DNA of 64,000 nt from RHLJ01 sp965247355 (GCA_965247355.1 OZ252011.1:2976001-3040000), one strand, 5' to 3'; positions 26,706 to 36,281 are shown, numbered from the stretch's first letter. The notes: generated from the letters alone by a model not told the origin. Numbers and translations are program-made.

Positions 26706-27224
26706 ATGGATAACAGATACCCGATTGGAGAATTTGATTTCAGTGCAAAGCGAAGCATTAAAGATGTAGCTGAATGGATTGAAGACATTCGTACGCTTCC
26801 AACTAAAGTAAAGGGAGAGTTGTACGGTCAATCGGATGAAGTTCTGGATACTCCCTACAGAAAAGGTGGCTGGACTGTAAGGCAAGTAGTTCATCACTTA
26901 TGTGACAGCCATATGAATGCTTTAATCAGAGTAAAACTCGCATTAACTGAAGAAAATCCTACCATCAAACCTTATGATGAAAATGCCTGGACAACCCTGG
27001 GGGATTATGAAGATGTTTCGATAAAAAATGCATTAAGAATGCTTACAGCTATACATGCAAAATGGGCAGCTGTACTGGATCATATGAAAAAGAAACAGTT
27101 TAAACGAACCTTTCATCATCCTGAGTCGGGTATTGATTATGATCTCATTTTAGCAACAGCGCATTACGCCTGGCACTGCAATCATCATTTAGCTCACATC
27201 CAACTGGTAACATCTAAAAAATAA
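26706..27224 (+). CDS. DinB/YfiT-family metal-dependent protein
   Basis: A 172-residue four-helix-bundle protein of the DinB superfamily, closest to YfiT/BstA putative metal-dependent hydrolases or thiol transferases. Metal-ligand histidines fall in VVHHLCDSHM and in the C-terminal HYAWHCNHHLAHI. The ATG at 26706 is chosen because GAGG lies 6 nt upstream; an in-frame ATG at 26673 lacks such a site and adds 11 atypical residues. First gene to the right of the putative origin, followed 5 nt later by purM. Confidence 0.85.
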   Translation: MDNRYPIGEFDFSAKRSIKDVAEWIEDIRTLPTKVKGELYGQSDEVLDTPYRKGGWTVRQVVHHLCDSHMNALIRVKLALTEENPTIKPYDENAWTTLGDYEDVSIKNALRMLTAIHAKWAAVLDHMKKKQFKRTFHHPESGIDYDLILATAHYAWHCNHHLAHIQLVTSKK

Positions 27225-27229
27225 GCCTG

Positions 27230-28234
27230 ATGGCGAAAAAGCAATTTACATACAAAGATTCCGGAGTAGATATTAAAGCCGGAGAAGAACTTGTAAACTC
27301 AATTAAAGGCATTGTAAAAGAAACACATTCAGATGCCGTTTTATCCAATATTGGAGGATTTGGTGGTTTCTTCAGCCCGAATCTGGAAGGCTTCAAAAAA
27401 CCAACGTTTGTGAGTTCTGTGGATGGAGTTGGAACCAAACTCATCGTTGCTTTCAAAGCAGGAAAGTATGATACCGTTGGTCAGGATCTGGTGAATCATT
27501 GTGTGAATGACATTGCGGTATGTGGAGCAACTCCTCTTTTCTTTCTGGACTATTTCTCAACCGGAAAGTTAGAGCAGCATGTTGGATTTGAAGTCATAAA
27601 AGGATTTGCTACTGCTTGTAAAGAAAATAGTGTTGCTTTGATTGGTGGGGAAACCGCAGAGATGCCGGACATCTATGGACCGGGAGAATTCGACCTGGCC
27701 GGAACTATTGTGGGCATTGTGGATGAAGATAAAGTGATTAATGGTGCCGGAATTAAAGAAGGGGATGTTCTAATTGGATTCAAAAGTTCAGGTTTGCATA
27801 CCAACGGATATTCCTTAGCCCGAAATGTGCTGTTCAGTGAATATGATGTACATGATTATGTAGAAGAATTAGGAAGTACAGTTGCTGAAGAATTACTGCA
27901 GGTTCACCGTTCGTATTTACCACACATTACAGCGTTGAAGGAAATTGAAGGAGTAAACGGATTTTCCCATATCACCGGCGGTGGAATGGTTGGAAATACC
28001 AAACGAATTTTACCGGAAGGTCTGGCTTTGGATATTGACTGGGATGGTTGGGAACGTCCTGCGGTATATAAACTCATCCAGGAAATTGGAAATGTACCGG
28101 AAGAAGATATGCAGGCTACTTTTAATCTGGGAATTGGATTGGTTGCTGTTGTTTCACCTTCGGTCATTGAAGAAGTAAAAGCAAAGAGTGAAGAATTAGG
28201 AGAGGAAGTGTTTGAGGTTGGGAGAGTGGTTTAG
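27230..28234 (+). CDS. purM: Phosphoribosylformylglycinamidine cyclo-ligase
   Basis: A 334-residue enzyme (AIR synthetase) of purine biosynthesis that closes FGAM to AIR with ATP. The signature DGVGTKLIVAFKAGKYDTVGQDLVNHCVNDI is recognisable in its two halves, and ALIGGETAEMPDIYGPGEFDLAGTIVG follows in the ATP-binding half. GLHTNGYSLAR and ISGGG-like HITGGGMVGN are intact. Full length. The stop codon abuts the ATG of the SIR2-like gene, so that gene may be read through from purM. Confidence 0.95.
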   Translation: MAKKQFTYKDSGVDIKAGEELVNSIKGIVKETHSDAVLSNIGGFGGFFSPNLEGFKKPTFVSSVDGVGTKLIVAFKAGKYDTVGQDLVNHCVNDIAVCGATPLFFLDYFSTGKLEQHVGFEVIKGFATACKENSVALIGGETAEMPDIYGPGEFDLAGTIVGIVDEDKVINGAGIKEGDVLIGFKSSGLHTNGYSLARNVLFSEYDVHDYVEELGSTVAEELLQVHRSYLPHITALKEIEGVNGFSHITGGGMVGNTKRILPEGLALDIDWDGWERPAVYKLIQEIGNVPEEDMQATFNLGIGLVAVVSPSVIEEVKAKSEELGEEVFEVGRVV

Positions 28235-29254
28235 ATGGGAGATAAAATCGTTTACATAACAGGGGCAGGTTTTTCAAGACCACTTGGTTTACCATTAATG
28301 AACGATTTTTATGAAAAATCAAAAGATTTATATATAAATGATAGTGAACGTTTCGCATATTTTAATGATGTATTTAATACCATCAAGAGACTGCACCATA
28401 TAAAAAGTTTTTATAATTCTGACTTATTCAATATTGAGGAAATACTTTCTATACTAGAAATGTGGCAAGAAGCTGGTCAGAAGGAAAAAAAAGAATCAAT
28501 TAATAAATATATTTCCGATGTAATTCAAAGTTATACTCCAGAAACTCCTGAATTTCCAAAGGGTTTTCCTACACATTGGTACACAGGAATTGTTCATGAT
28601 CAAAACTGGAGGAACTATTTATTTTTCGTATTGAGTTTTTTTTCTAATGAATTGAGTTTTCATAGAAATACTACGAAAATTGAGATAAATAAAATGAGAG
28701 AGAATATTAATTCTTCAATAATTACGCTTAATTATGATTTAATTATTGAGAAATCTTTGAAATTTTGGGGTGATAACACATTTATAGAATTAAAAAATGG
28801 AGATTATTCTAAATTAAATGAAATACAATATTGTAAACTTCATGGTTCAATAGATAGAGAAATTATCCCTCCTACTTGGAATAAAGGAATAAGAGAACAT
28901 ATACTTAATGACTGGACTAAGGCACACAAAATACTAGAAGAAGCCAACTATATAGTTTTTATTGGTTATTCATTACCAGAATCTGATAGCTATATTAGAT
29001 ATCTATTAAAATCTTCTGTTATTGATAGTATTAATTTGAAAAACATTTCCATTATTAATAAGGAATTAAATGGAAAACTTAGATCTACATTTGAAGACTA
29101 TATTGAGTTTAAAAATGTCAATTACTATGAAGCAACAACGGAAAAATATTTATCATTTTTTCAAGAGAACATTACGTATATAAATTCAGAGAATGAAAAT
29201 ATTAGAATAATGAGTCCCGTAGATGTGCATAAAAAATGGATAATGGATAATTGA
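28235..29254 (+). CDS. SIR2-like NAD-binding protein, possible defence NADase
   Basis: A 339-residue protein with SIR2-superfamily motifs: GAGFS at 10-14, TLNYD at 164-168 (Asn166), KLHGS at 201-205 (His203) and GYSLPESD at 244-251. These positions match the NAD-binding and catalytic residues of SIR2-like proteins found in anti-phage systems. There is no zinc-finger of true deacetylases and no second recognisable domain. Base composition departs strongly from neighbours: 28741-28800 has 14 G/C of 60, against 26 of 60 at 27481-27540 in purM. Acquisition by transfer is likely. The function as an NAD-depleting defence protein is inference. Confidence 0.78.
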   Translation: MGDKIVYITGAGFSRPLGLPLMNDFYEKSKDLYINDSERFAYFNDVFNTIKRLHHIKSFYNSDLFNIEEILSILEMWQEAGQKEKKESINKYISDVIQSYTPETPEFPKGFPTHWYTGIVHDQNWRNYLFFVLSFFSNELSFHRNTTKIEINKMRENINSSIITLNYDLIIEKSLKFWGDNTFIELKNGDYSKLNEIQYCKLHGSIDREIIPPTWNKGIREHILNDWTKAHKILEEANYIVFIGYSLPESDSYIRYLLKSSVIDSINLKNISIINKELNGKLRSTFEDYIEFKNVNYYEATTEKYLSFFQENITYINSENENIRIMSPVDVHKKWIMDN

Positions 29255-29271
29255 TAATTTATTGTGCTTTA

Positions 29272-29322
29272 ACCTCGTTCAGTAGCTCTGCTGCGGAATG
29301 CAAAACTGAAGCTCCAGCTTCC
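29272..29322. repeat. Tandem palindromic intergenic repeat unit
   Basis: Two short palindromic units in succession: GTTCAGTAGCTCTGCT with the paired GAATGCA segment, then the perfect inverted repeat GAAGCT-CC-AGCTTC at 29308-29321. The pattern resembles a family of intergenic palindromic repeats I recall from many bacteria. No gene is seen in 29255-29474. Confidence 0.45.
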
Positions 29323-29474
29323 ATTCCTTTCTTAGTTCGAAGGAATAAATCCCTTCTCTTATTTACTAAATATAATTAACTCATGTTCACCAGCGAAGGG
29401 TTTCAATCCTTCGTTTTGATATTTGTATTCTAAACTTCTACTCCTCTTAAGCGTTAATTTTAGGCACATTTTAA

Positions 29475-29873
29475 CTAAAACTGCTCCTCAAAAAAGAATA
29501 AAACCAATCCATTTGGTTCTAAGACTGAAAAACTCCGATGTCCCCAGGATTGATTGGTTAGTTCTTGTTTAAAGGGAATATTTCTTTCCTGATATTGTTT
29601 AAAGAGTGTATCAATATCCCAAACCTGAATGCACATGAAAACCCCTTGAGGTGATCGATAATCCAGTCCCTCTATTTTATGATCTTTATTCAGAGGTGTC
29701 TTTAATACTTCAATTAATCCAGCTTCTGCTTTAAATAAAGTACCTTTATCATCTTCATTTCTGTCCCACGAATGTTCCAGTTCAAATCCCATAGATGAGC
29801 TGTAAAAATCACAGGTATCTTTATATCGATCTGTAAAATATGTAAAACGGAAAGCCCCTTCTTTTTTAGCCAT
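29475..29873 (-). CDS. VOC-family (glyoxalase/bleomycin-resistance-like) protein
   Basis: A 132-residue vicinal-oxygen-chelate-fold protein with the usual paired beta-alpha-beta-beta-beta modules (FRFTYFTDRYKDTCDFYSSSMGFE, and VFMCIQVWDIDTLFKQY). It ends in the strand FSVLEPNGLVLFFFEE with the typical PxG turn and metal Glu. Substrate unknown. A single gene; a 13-bp palindrome GATAAT-A-ATTATC (29890-29902) lies 17 nt upstream of its ATG and could be an operator. Confidence 0.8.
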   Translation of the reverse strand: MAKKEGAFRFTYFTDRYKDTCDFYSSSMGFELEHSWDRNEDDKGTLFKAEAGLIEVLKTPLNKDHKIEGLDYRSPQGVFMCIQVWDIDTLFKQYQERNIPFKQELTNQSWGHRSFSVLEPNGLVLFFFEEQF

Positions 29874-30152
29874 ATGTATAGTTTGATTAGATAATAATTA
29901 TCAGATAATATGATTAATCAGGAGTAATCTTTCTTTTCTATTAATTGATGAGCTTAATTGTGCATATCTATAGAAAGGAGTTCCTTTTTTAACTAATCAT
30001 CAGACCTTAAAATCTTCCCCATCATTTTACCTTTGGCAAGTTTCTCACTCTAGTTCATGTACCCGTTTATGCAAAAGAAAAAAACGAAACTAATTGATTC
30101 AATCCCGTCTAAGGTTTTTCATAATTCAAAAAGTTGATAAGAGAAATAAGGA

Positions 30153-30911
30153 ATGAATTACCCCTTGATAAAACCCGGGTACTACGCCTCACTACTTAAG
30201 GAAATAGTTGCTTTCATAAGAAAACCAACCCTCAATGAAAACAGAGAAAAAACAACCCGGATAAAGGTCTATGATACCATAGGTCTTTACATCTTAAAGA
30301 TGATATTTTTGATTCCTTTGGTGCTATTTTTTGCTGTGGTGTATGATCCCGAAAACATTCAGGGAGCAAGTATGTCGGATCGTTTTTCTCCCCTGGTTTT
30401 TTTACTGGTAGGTGGATTTATTCTTCCTTTTGTGGAGGAGATAGCATTCCGACTTTCTTTAAGATTCAAGCCACTCTATCTAGCTCTTTCATCCAGCGTT
30501 TTCACTTACTATATCTTAACCAAACTGGTTTTTTCTACTAAAATCAGTGCCGTTGATGAAAGCTTTGTATTACGAGTGGGTATAGCTCTTTTAGTTGGAA
30601 TATCCCTTTATCCTATCATAAATATCACCAAGGTAAAAGAGAAATTAGATCTGTTTTGGAGTAAGTACTTTCGGGTTATTTATTATCTCTCCTGTATCAT
30701 TTTTGCCTGGATTCACATTACTAAATATGAATTGATCCTGCTTAATATCGTACTGCTTCCTATACTTACACTTCCTCAATTAATGAGCGCCTTAATTAAC
30801 GGATATACCAGGGTTACTTTTGGATTCCAGTATCCATTACTTTTCCATATATCAAATAATCTTATTGGTATAGGACTCTCATTGTTACCTTTTACAGATA
30901 TGATTTTTTAG
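30153..30911 (+). CDS. CPBP-family intramembrane protease-like protein
   Basis: A 252-residue membrane protein with about six helices. The first catalytic motif of the CAAX-protease/bacteriocin-processing family, EExxxR, is at residues 95-100 (VEEIAFRLSLR). A later helix carries FAWIHITKYE, giving the conserved His motif. The family cuts within membranes or serves in bacteriocin immunity. No bacteriocin gene is evident. The 279-nt upstream gap (29874-30152) shows no gene. Confidence 0.8.
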   Translation: MNYPLIKPGYYASLLKEIVAFIRKPTLNENREKTTRIKVYDTIGLYILKMIFLIPLVLFFAVVYDPENIQGASMSDRFSPLVFLLVGGFILPFVEEIAFRLSLRFKPLYLALSSSVFTYYILTKLVFSTKISAVDESFVLRVGIALLVGISLYPIINITKVKEKLDLFWSKYFRVIYYLSCIIFAWIHITKYELILLNIVLLPILTLPQLMSALINGYTRVTFGFQYPLLFHISNNLIGIGLSLLPFTDMIF

Positions 30912-31088
30912 GGAGAAAAAAGTATAATTTTCTCTTCAAATAATTAGAGAATCAACTTTTAACCCAGCCAAAAACTAAAATGCAGATTCTGTAAGTGCAA
31001 GGCATTATTTTTTATTACTTTTAAGAAATAAAAAAGTAAATCTATAGTTAACAAGCTGGGTAAATTATAATTATTAAAAGGTCATCTT

Positions 31089-31538
31089 ATGAAGTTAGCT
31101 CTACAACTTATAATGCTATCAATACTTATTACATCCTGTTCTTTATTTAACAATGATAAGGACTATCAGTTCGAAGCCGAATACAAAAATGAACGAATAA
31201 AAGGAAGCACTCAGGTTCAGGATTTTCGACCAGATACGCTATTCATACGTGGAATTGAAAATGGAGATTTTAAGAATGGCCGACTAATAACCATAATTGT
31301 TGAGGATTATATAGGGATAGGTAATTACTCTGTATTAGATTATTCTTTTGCTATTATTACAGGTGGGGATGTTATTGAAATACTCGCAAGAGCACATGAA
31401 CCTTATGGGGAAGTAATTATAACTGAGATTAAAAATAATGTTGTTAAAGGGGAATTTACCGGAATGTTTATATCCAGAGATTCAACAGAAACTTTTGATA
31501 TGACAGCCTCTTTTGAAGTAGTAAGGGATTTCGATTAA
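31089..31538 (+). CDS. Small lipoprotein of unknown function
   Basis: A 149-residue protein with a lipoprotein signal (residues 1-17, lipobox ILITSC, Cys17) and a beta-rich mature part. The body carries DTLFIRGIENGDFKNGRLITI and VKGEFTGMFISRD, a pattern frequent in Bacteroidota periplasmic lipoproteins of about this size. I do not recognise a named family with certainty. Stands alone. Confidence 0.75.
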   Translation: MKLALQLIMLSILITSCSLFNNDKDYQFEAEYKNERIKGSTQVQDFRPDTLFIRGIENGDFKNGRLITIIVEDYIGIGNYSVLDYSFAIITGGDVIEILARAHEPYGEVIITEIKNNVVKGEFTGMFISRDSTETFDMTASFEVVRDFD

Positions 31539-31664
31539 TGATTTTTACTATCAGGAATACCATCTCTTGTAAAATCACTATAAAAGCCGGGTAATTTTTT
31601 CGGTTCCCACCAAATAAAGGATAGGTTTAGTTTCAATAAAACTATTCAACAGGATTTTTTAATA

Positions 31665-32147
31665 ATGAAATTTTCTAAATCAATTAAAGGACTAATAATA
31701 ACTCTTTTTATTAGTGCAGCGAGCCTTTCAGCACAACAAATGCAAATGCCTCAAATACAACCTGCAGATTCTGTGTCTGATGCGGAACTGGCACAATTTG
31801 TAAATGTTGCTATCGATTTGCAGGGTATTCGTTTTGAGGCGGACAGCATGATTGTTGGCAGACTTGAAGAAGAAGGGATGAGCACCGAGCGATTTCAGCA
31901 GATTATGATGGCCCAGCAGAATCCTGCACAATCTGTTGAACTTACCACCGACGAGGAACAAACAGTAGCAAATATGCAGAGTTTCTTACAGGAAGTAAGC
32001 ATGAAAGCACAACAGCAACAAATGCAGGCCGTACAGAATTCGGAATTGACTCCTCAACGGTTTCAGAGTATTGCAGCAGCTCTTCAACAGGATCAGGATC
32101 TTGCTGTAAGGTTTCAGGAAATGGCAGCAGAAATGGAACCGAAGTAG
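31665..32147 (+). CDS. Exported DUF4168 protein
   Basis: A 160-residue secreted protein. Signal peptide 1-23 ends LSAQ. Two copies of a helical segment typical of DUF4168 follow: ELAQFVNVAIDLQGIRFEAD with RFQQIMMAQQN, and FLQEVSMKAQQQQMQAVQ with RFQSIAAALQQD. It is rich in glutamine and methionine. Function unknown; a periplasmic helical protein. It converges with the DUF2200 gene, 6 nt away. Confidence 0.82.
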   Translation: MKFSKSIKGLIITLFISAASLSAQQMQMPQIQPADSVSDAELAQFVNVAIDLQGIRFEADSMIVGRLEEEGMSTERFQQIMMAQQNPAQSVELTTDEEQTVANMQSFLQEVSMKAQQQQMQAVQNSELTPQRFQSIAAALQQDQDLAVRFQEMAAEMEPK

Positions 32148-32153
32148 TTAAAA

Positions 32154-32516
32154 CTACCTCAAAATCTTCTCCATCTTTTTTCCTTTTGCTAACTCATCTA
32201 CCAATTTATCTAAATACCGGACTTGCTGAGTTAGAGGGGTAGTAATATCCTCAATCCGGTATCCACAAATTACACCAGTAATCAATTCGGCATTAGGATT
32301 AAGTGTTGCCCTATTAAAGAATTCTTCAAAGGTGACTTTTGCGGTGATTAGTTCCTCAAGTTTGGACTCATTGAAACCGGTAAGCCATTCAATGACTTCC
32401 AAAAGTTCTTCTTTGGTTCGTCCTTTCTTTTCCACTTTGGTCACATAATGTGGATAAACGGAAGAGAAAGTCATTTTAGCAATTTTGGCATCATGTTCAG
32501 GTGTTGTAATAGACAT
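32154..32516 (-). CDS. DUF2200 protein
   Basis: A 120-residue cytoplasmic protein matching DUF2200: MTFSSVYPHYVTKVEKKGRT at the start, then WLTGFNESKLEELI and the conserved VICGYRIEDITTPLTQQVRY. No biochemical role is known to me. Single-domain and full length. It sits 14 nt downstream of the SRPBCC gene and may share its transcript. Confidence 0.88.
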   Translation of the reverse strand: MSITTPEHDAKIAKMTFSSVYPHYVTKVEKKGRTKEELLEVIEWLTGFNESKLEELITAKVTFEEFFNRATLNPNAELITGVICGYRIEDITTPLTQQVRYLDKLVDELAKGKKMEKILR

Positions 32517-32530
32517 AACAAAGAGCGGTT

Positions 32531-33454
32531 TTACTTAACAGGAAAAACAACATCCGTTATAAGATCTTTCTCTTCGGTTTGTTGGGGATCACTTACGTAA
32601 ACCTCAAAGGGATCGATCTTTTTATTCTGTTTGAATTCTTTACCTCTACCCATATTCATCATGGTAGACCATGCATTTCCTAAATGATCATACTTTCCAA
32701 TGTGCCTGAGAGTATAGACTTTTGTAGCAGGAATCTCTCCGGATTCATATCCATCCGGGAGATCGGCTGGTATCTCGGTTAATCCAATACAGGCGGTATA
32801 GGTAGTTTCCTTTTTCCGCATGTTCCAGTCATGATATATGGTATAACCAACTCCTGTTGCAATATTAGCATGCTTTTTAGCAATGGTTTCCAGTTTTCCG
32901 AAATCTACCATCATTTTTTCACCGATTTCATTCATCCCACAGGTGGTTTTTATCCCCACATATTTAGTTCCTTCAAACTCAGAGTCCCCCTTCCATTCAA
33001 GCTGCGAAAGAATTTCTCCGGTTTCAGTATACTCCTTCAGCATTTTGAGTCCGCGTTCGTAATCCATACCAACCCAGGAATCCATCATTCCAACCATCCA
33101 GAACATGTACCAGGGGAGTGAGCTGTCCATAGTCCAGGTAACCTTAGTTTGGTCTCCATTACCTTCAAGGATAAAACGAACTTTTGCTTCTGATTTCCAC
33201 GGAGTTAGAAAGTTAAGGTCATAATCTACACTTGAGTTTTCATCTTCAGCAGTGATTTTCATATTCCCTGAACCGACACGCTTTCCCTCCCACTCGTAAT
33301 ATTTGTTGTCATCAGCAACCGTGACGTTCACTCCCGATTCCATAATAAGCCAGGGAGACCATTCTTTCCAGGTATTTAAGTTGTTTAAAATGGGGAATAC
33401 TTTTTCTGAGGATGAGTCGATAGTGATACTTCTCGAAACGTTAAATGCAGGCAT
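32531..33454 (-). CDS. SRPBCC domain fused to a GyrI-like effector-binding domain
   Basis: A 307-residue two-domain protein. Residues 1-145 form an SRPBCC (START-like) fold, opening FNVSRSITIDSSSEKVFPILNNL. Residues about 155-307 form a GyrI/AraC-effector-binding domain, with KYVGIKTTCGMNEIGEKM and YTLRHIGKYDHLGNAW. Both domains bind small hydrophobic ligands. It has no DNA-binding part, so a transport or sensing role is more likely than gene regulation. Confidence 0.85.
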   Translation of the reverse strand: MPAFNVSRSITIDSSSEKVFPILNNLNTWKEWSPWLIMESGVNVTVADDNKYYEWEGKRVGSGNMKITAEDENSSVDYDLNFLTPWKSEAKVRFILEGNGDQTKVTWTMDSSLPWYMFWMVGMMDSWVGMDYERGLKMLKEYTETGEILSQLEWKGDSEFEGTKYVGIKTTCGMNEIGEKMMVDFGKLETIAKKHANIATGVGYTIYHDWNMRKKETTYTACIGLTEIPADLPDGYESGEIPATKVYTLRHIGKYDHLGNAWSTMMNMGRGKEFKQNKKIDPFEVYVSDPQQTEEKDLITDVVFPVK

Positions 33455-33590
33455 GGCAGTTAAATTGGTTTATTGGTCACAAAATGAAAAAAATCCGATG
33501 AAGAAAAGCAAAAAAGACCCAAAAATATTGTGATTTGTTAACAACATAAGAACTTGAACCCAAGTACTTTAAGGAGATATATAATAAGAT

Positions 33591-34691
33591 ATGATCAGAA
33601 AAATCAGCAGATTTCGGGCGTTTATCAGGAAGCATCAAAAGTATGCACCCCTTCTTTTTTTTATAATTGGATTTATTTGGGATTCGCTCACTCTTGGACG
33701 AATAGACCGACTGTATGATCGAATTATTTTGTGTACCTATCTGGTATCATTAAGCGGGTGTCTGTATCTGTTTAATCTGTCTGGTGACGGTAAATGGAAA
33801 GACACCTTTATTGAACGTTTTGAGGAATACCTGCCTTTGGCAATTCAGTTTTTCTTAGGAGGTTTGTGTAGCGCCTATGTAATCTATTTTTCACGGAGCG
33901 TTTCATTTTCTAAAACGGTGATATTCTTCATAATTTTGGTGGTTTTGCTGTTTGCTAATGAGCTACTCAAAAAGAGGATATCTAATAAGTATCTTCAGTT
34001 CGGGGCTTACTTTTTTGTAAACTTTACCTTCTTTACGTTTTTTATTCCGGTTTTAGTGAAGTATATGAATACCTTTATTTTTATTACTTCAGGACTAATA
34101 AGCCTTGCTTCAACCATCGCATTGCTGGTGTATATTTATAACTCCAGCCCGACAACCCAAAAGGAAGTTCATAAAGGTAAAATGCTTGGGATGATTATTG
34201 GGATTTATGTGACTATCAATGCTTTTTATGCATTCAATCTCATTCCTCCTGTTCCGCTAGCGTTAGATACAGGGATAGTAGCTCACAGTATAGAAAAGAA
34301 GAATGGAGAATATCTGGTTAGTTACGAACGAACAGAATGGTATAAATTCTGGCGAAAAAACCGCAAGGCGTATATTCATAAACCGGGTGATAACATGTAT
34401 GTATTTACATCCATTTTTGCGCCTTCAAACCTAAATAAAAAAGTAGCTCATCGATGGAAGTGGTTCAGTCCTCATACCAATGAGTGGGAAGTTATTGATG
34501 ATATTAATTTTGAAATAACCGGAGGAAGAGATGAGGGCTTTAGGGGCTATACTTTCAAAAGCAATGTAATGGAAGGCTTATGGAAAGTGGATGTAATAAC
34601 AAAAGAAGGCTTGGTCCTGGGTATTATTGATTTTGAGATTATTCAGGATTCTACTTTAAGTCCGAAGAGATTAACCACTAAATCTTTTTAG
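33591..34691 (+). CDS. DUF2914 membrane protein
   Basis: A 366-residue protein with about six membrane helices in residues 18-230 and a C-terminal soluble DUF2914 domain (about 265-355). The latter carries VAHRWKWFSPHTNEWEVIDD and GFRGYTFKSNVMEGLWKVDV, a beta-sandwich probably facing the periplasm. Function unknown. It converges on the serine hydrolase gene, overlapping by 14 nt at 3' ends. Confidence 0.83.
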   Translation: MIRKISRFRAFIRKHQKYAPLLFFIIGFIWDSLTLGRIDRLYDRIILCTYLVSLSGCLYLFNLSGDGKWKDTFIERFEEYLPLAIQFFLGGLCSAYVIYFSRSVSFSKTVIFFIILVVLLFANELLKKRISNKYLQFGAYFFVNFTFFTFFIPVLVKYMNTFIFITSGLISLASTIALLVYIYNSSPTTQKEVHKGKMLGMIIGIYVTINAFYAFNLIPPVPLALDTGIVAHSIEKKNGEYLVSYERTEWYKFWRKNRKAYIHKPGDNMYVFTSIFAPSNLNKKVAHRWKWFSPHTNEWEVIDDINFEITGGRDEGFRGYTFKSNVMEGLWKVDVITKEGLVLGIIDFEIIQDSTLSPKRLTTKSF

Positions 34692-36045
34692 AAGAAAGGT
34701 TATTGGAAAAGATCATAAAAAGAGAAAGAAGTTTTATGATCATAGGAAAAACAAAGGCTAACATTAAAAGGATACCAATGTCTGGCTGAAGTTTTAGGAA
34801 AGCTATAAAAGGAACATCAGTAAAGATCGGGAAGAAATAAACAAATACCCCAATGATGATAACGTGAGCCGCTAAATCCCAGCATATTTTTCTAAATGTG
34901 ACGGAAATCCCATTCTTTTTTATTGAAAATAATTGATAGACAAAGCGTGAGCTCACAATCAAGAGTAGAAATAAAAGACCTGATCGAAGATAAAACTCTT
35001 TCTTCGTAGTTGGTTTAGGTTCATCACCAACCAAAACTCCCACGAGCCCTTCTGCAAGTTCCTCTGAAAAAATGAGAGAGTTTGAATTAGTTAGCATAAT
35101 CAAACCGAGTTCTTTTGTTGGGACTATAAACATTGCCGCAGCGGAAGTAGCGGTACTACCCAAATGTTGTATAAAAGGAACATCATTATATATTCCTTTT
35201 TTCCATCCCATTCCATAACCAAAATCACTGCCATTCCAGGGAGAATGCATTTCATGGACCAATGAGCTGTCTAAAATAGGATGAGCTTTATACTCTCCAT
35301 AGCCAAGATTAGTGATAAGATAGTTTGCTATATCGCTGGCAGAACTTAGTATAAAACCAGCCGGGATTGCAGTTTCATTGAAATCCAGCTGAGCGCTTTT
35401 TATTGGGAACGGTCCCAGGTATTGATATTGATTTACAGCAAGTACTTCTTTTGCACCAGTGCTGTTCATATTCATTTTTGGAAGTACTGAGGCTTGCATG
35501 TATTCACTAAAAGTTAAACCGGAAACCTGTTCAACTATCAAACCAAGCAGGGAATAATTAAGATTGGAATACTCATGTTGAGTTCCGGGTTCAAACCCGA
35601 TATTAATATTGAAAGTTTTTTCGCTAAGATCAGATAGAACAGGAAGTGCACGGAAACCATCTGTTTTTGATATACCGCTTGTATGATTAAGTAAATGCCG
35701 GATTTTAACTTCATTTTTGTAATCAGAAAATTTAATTCCGGGAATCCGATCAGAAACTCTTTCTTCCATCGAGAGCAGGCTATCCTGAACAAGTGTCAAA
35801 ACCGTAAAAGCAGTCAAAGACTTACTTAGAGAACCGATATAGAATTGCTTACCGGGATCATTTTTGGTTCCATATCTTTTTGACAGGAGAACAGAGTCCT
35901 TTTGAACAATAGCAATATCAAGAACAGGAATGTTCAGGTTGGAAAGGTTTTCATATACATATGAATCTATTAGCTCTTCCGGAGTCTGTGCCTCAACAGA
36001 GAAAAAGCACAAAAGCACATTAATGAATAATAGAAAACGCTTCAT
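34678..36045 (-). CDS. Beta-lactamase-family serine hydrolase with C-terminal membrane helices
   Basis: A 455-residue class C-like/PBP-like hydrolase. Signal peptide 1-20. Catalytic SxxK at 72-75 (SLSK), YxN at 159-161 (YSN) and the C-terminal QHLGST in place of KTG. After the enzyme domain (to about 340) come three predicted membrane helices. Such proteins act as D-amino peptidases or esterases on cell-wall-like substrates. The XRE/membrane-protein gene pair lies immediately upstream on the same strand. Confidence 0.87.
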   Translation of the reverse strand: MKRFLLFINVLLCFFSVEAQTPEELIDSYVYENLSNLNIPVLDIAIVQKDSVLLSKRYGTKNDPGKQFYIGSLSKSLTAFTVLTLVQDSLLSMEERVSDRIPGIKFSDYKNEVKIRHLLNHTSGISKTDGFRALPVLSDLSEKTFNINIGFEPGTQHEYSNLNYSLLGLIVEQVSGLTFSEYMQASVLPKMNMNSTGAKEVLAVNQYQYLGPFPIKSAQLDFNETAIPAGFILSSASDIANYLITNLGYGEYKAHPILDSSLVHEMHSPWNGSDFGYGMGWKKGIYNDVPFIQHLGSTATSAAAMFIVPTKELGLIMLTNSNSLIFSEELAEGLVGVLVGDEPKPTTKKEFYLRSGLLFLLLIVSSRFVYQLFSIKKNGISVTFRKICWDLAAHVIIIGVFVYFFPIFTDVPFIAFLKLQPDIGILLMLAFVFPMIIKLLSLFMIFSNNLSSKKI

Positions 36046-36064
36046 ACTTCAGGATTAAGGGACA

Positions 36065-36280
36065 CTATTTAGAGGTATAATTGAAAACCTCTTCCAGAGG
36101 AAGCTCAAAAACGGCAGCAATTTTAAAAGCAAGTTCCAATGAAGGAGAATATTTTGCAGCCTCAATAGCGTTGATGGTCTGTCGGGTTACCCCGACAGCA
36201 TCAGCCAGTTCCTGCTGGGTCATTTCATGATTATTGAAACGTAGCTTCCGGATGTTATTTGTGATAATTCCTTCTTCCAT
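36065..36280 (-). CDS. XRE-family helix-turn-helix regulator
   Basis: A 71-residue one-domain regulator of the Cro/C1 type: MTQQELADAVGVTRQTINAIEAAKYSPSLELA, split over helices 1-3, then helices 4-5 (FKIAAVFELPLEEVF). It is paired with a small membrane protein whose gene lies one base upstream, a frequent combination in which the two are co-expressed. Its operator was not identified. Confidence 0.93.
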   Translation of the reverse strand: MEEGIITNNIRKLRFNNHEMTQQELADAVGVTRQTINAIEAAKYSPSLELAFKIAAVFELPLEEVFNYTSK

Positions 36281-36281
36281 T

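Noticed and set aside
29255..29400. A minus-strand peptide ending HSAAELLNEVKAQ in the gap after the SIR2-like gene.
   Set aside because: It has no good start, is cut by a stop upstream, and coincides with palindromic repeat sequence, so it is not a supported gene.
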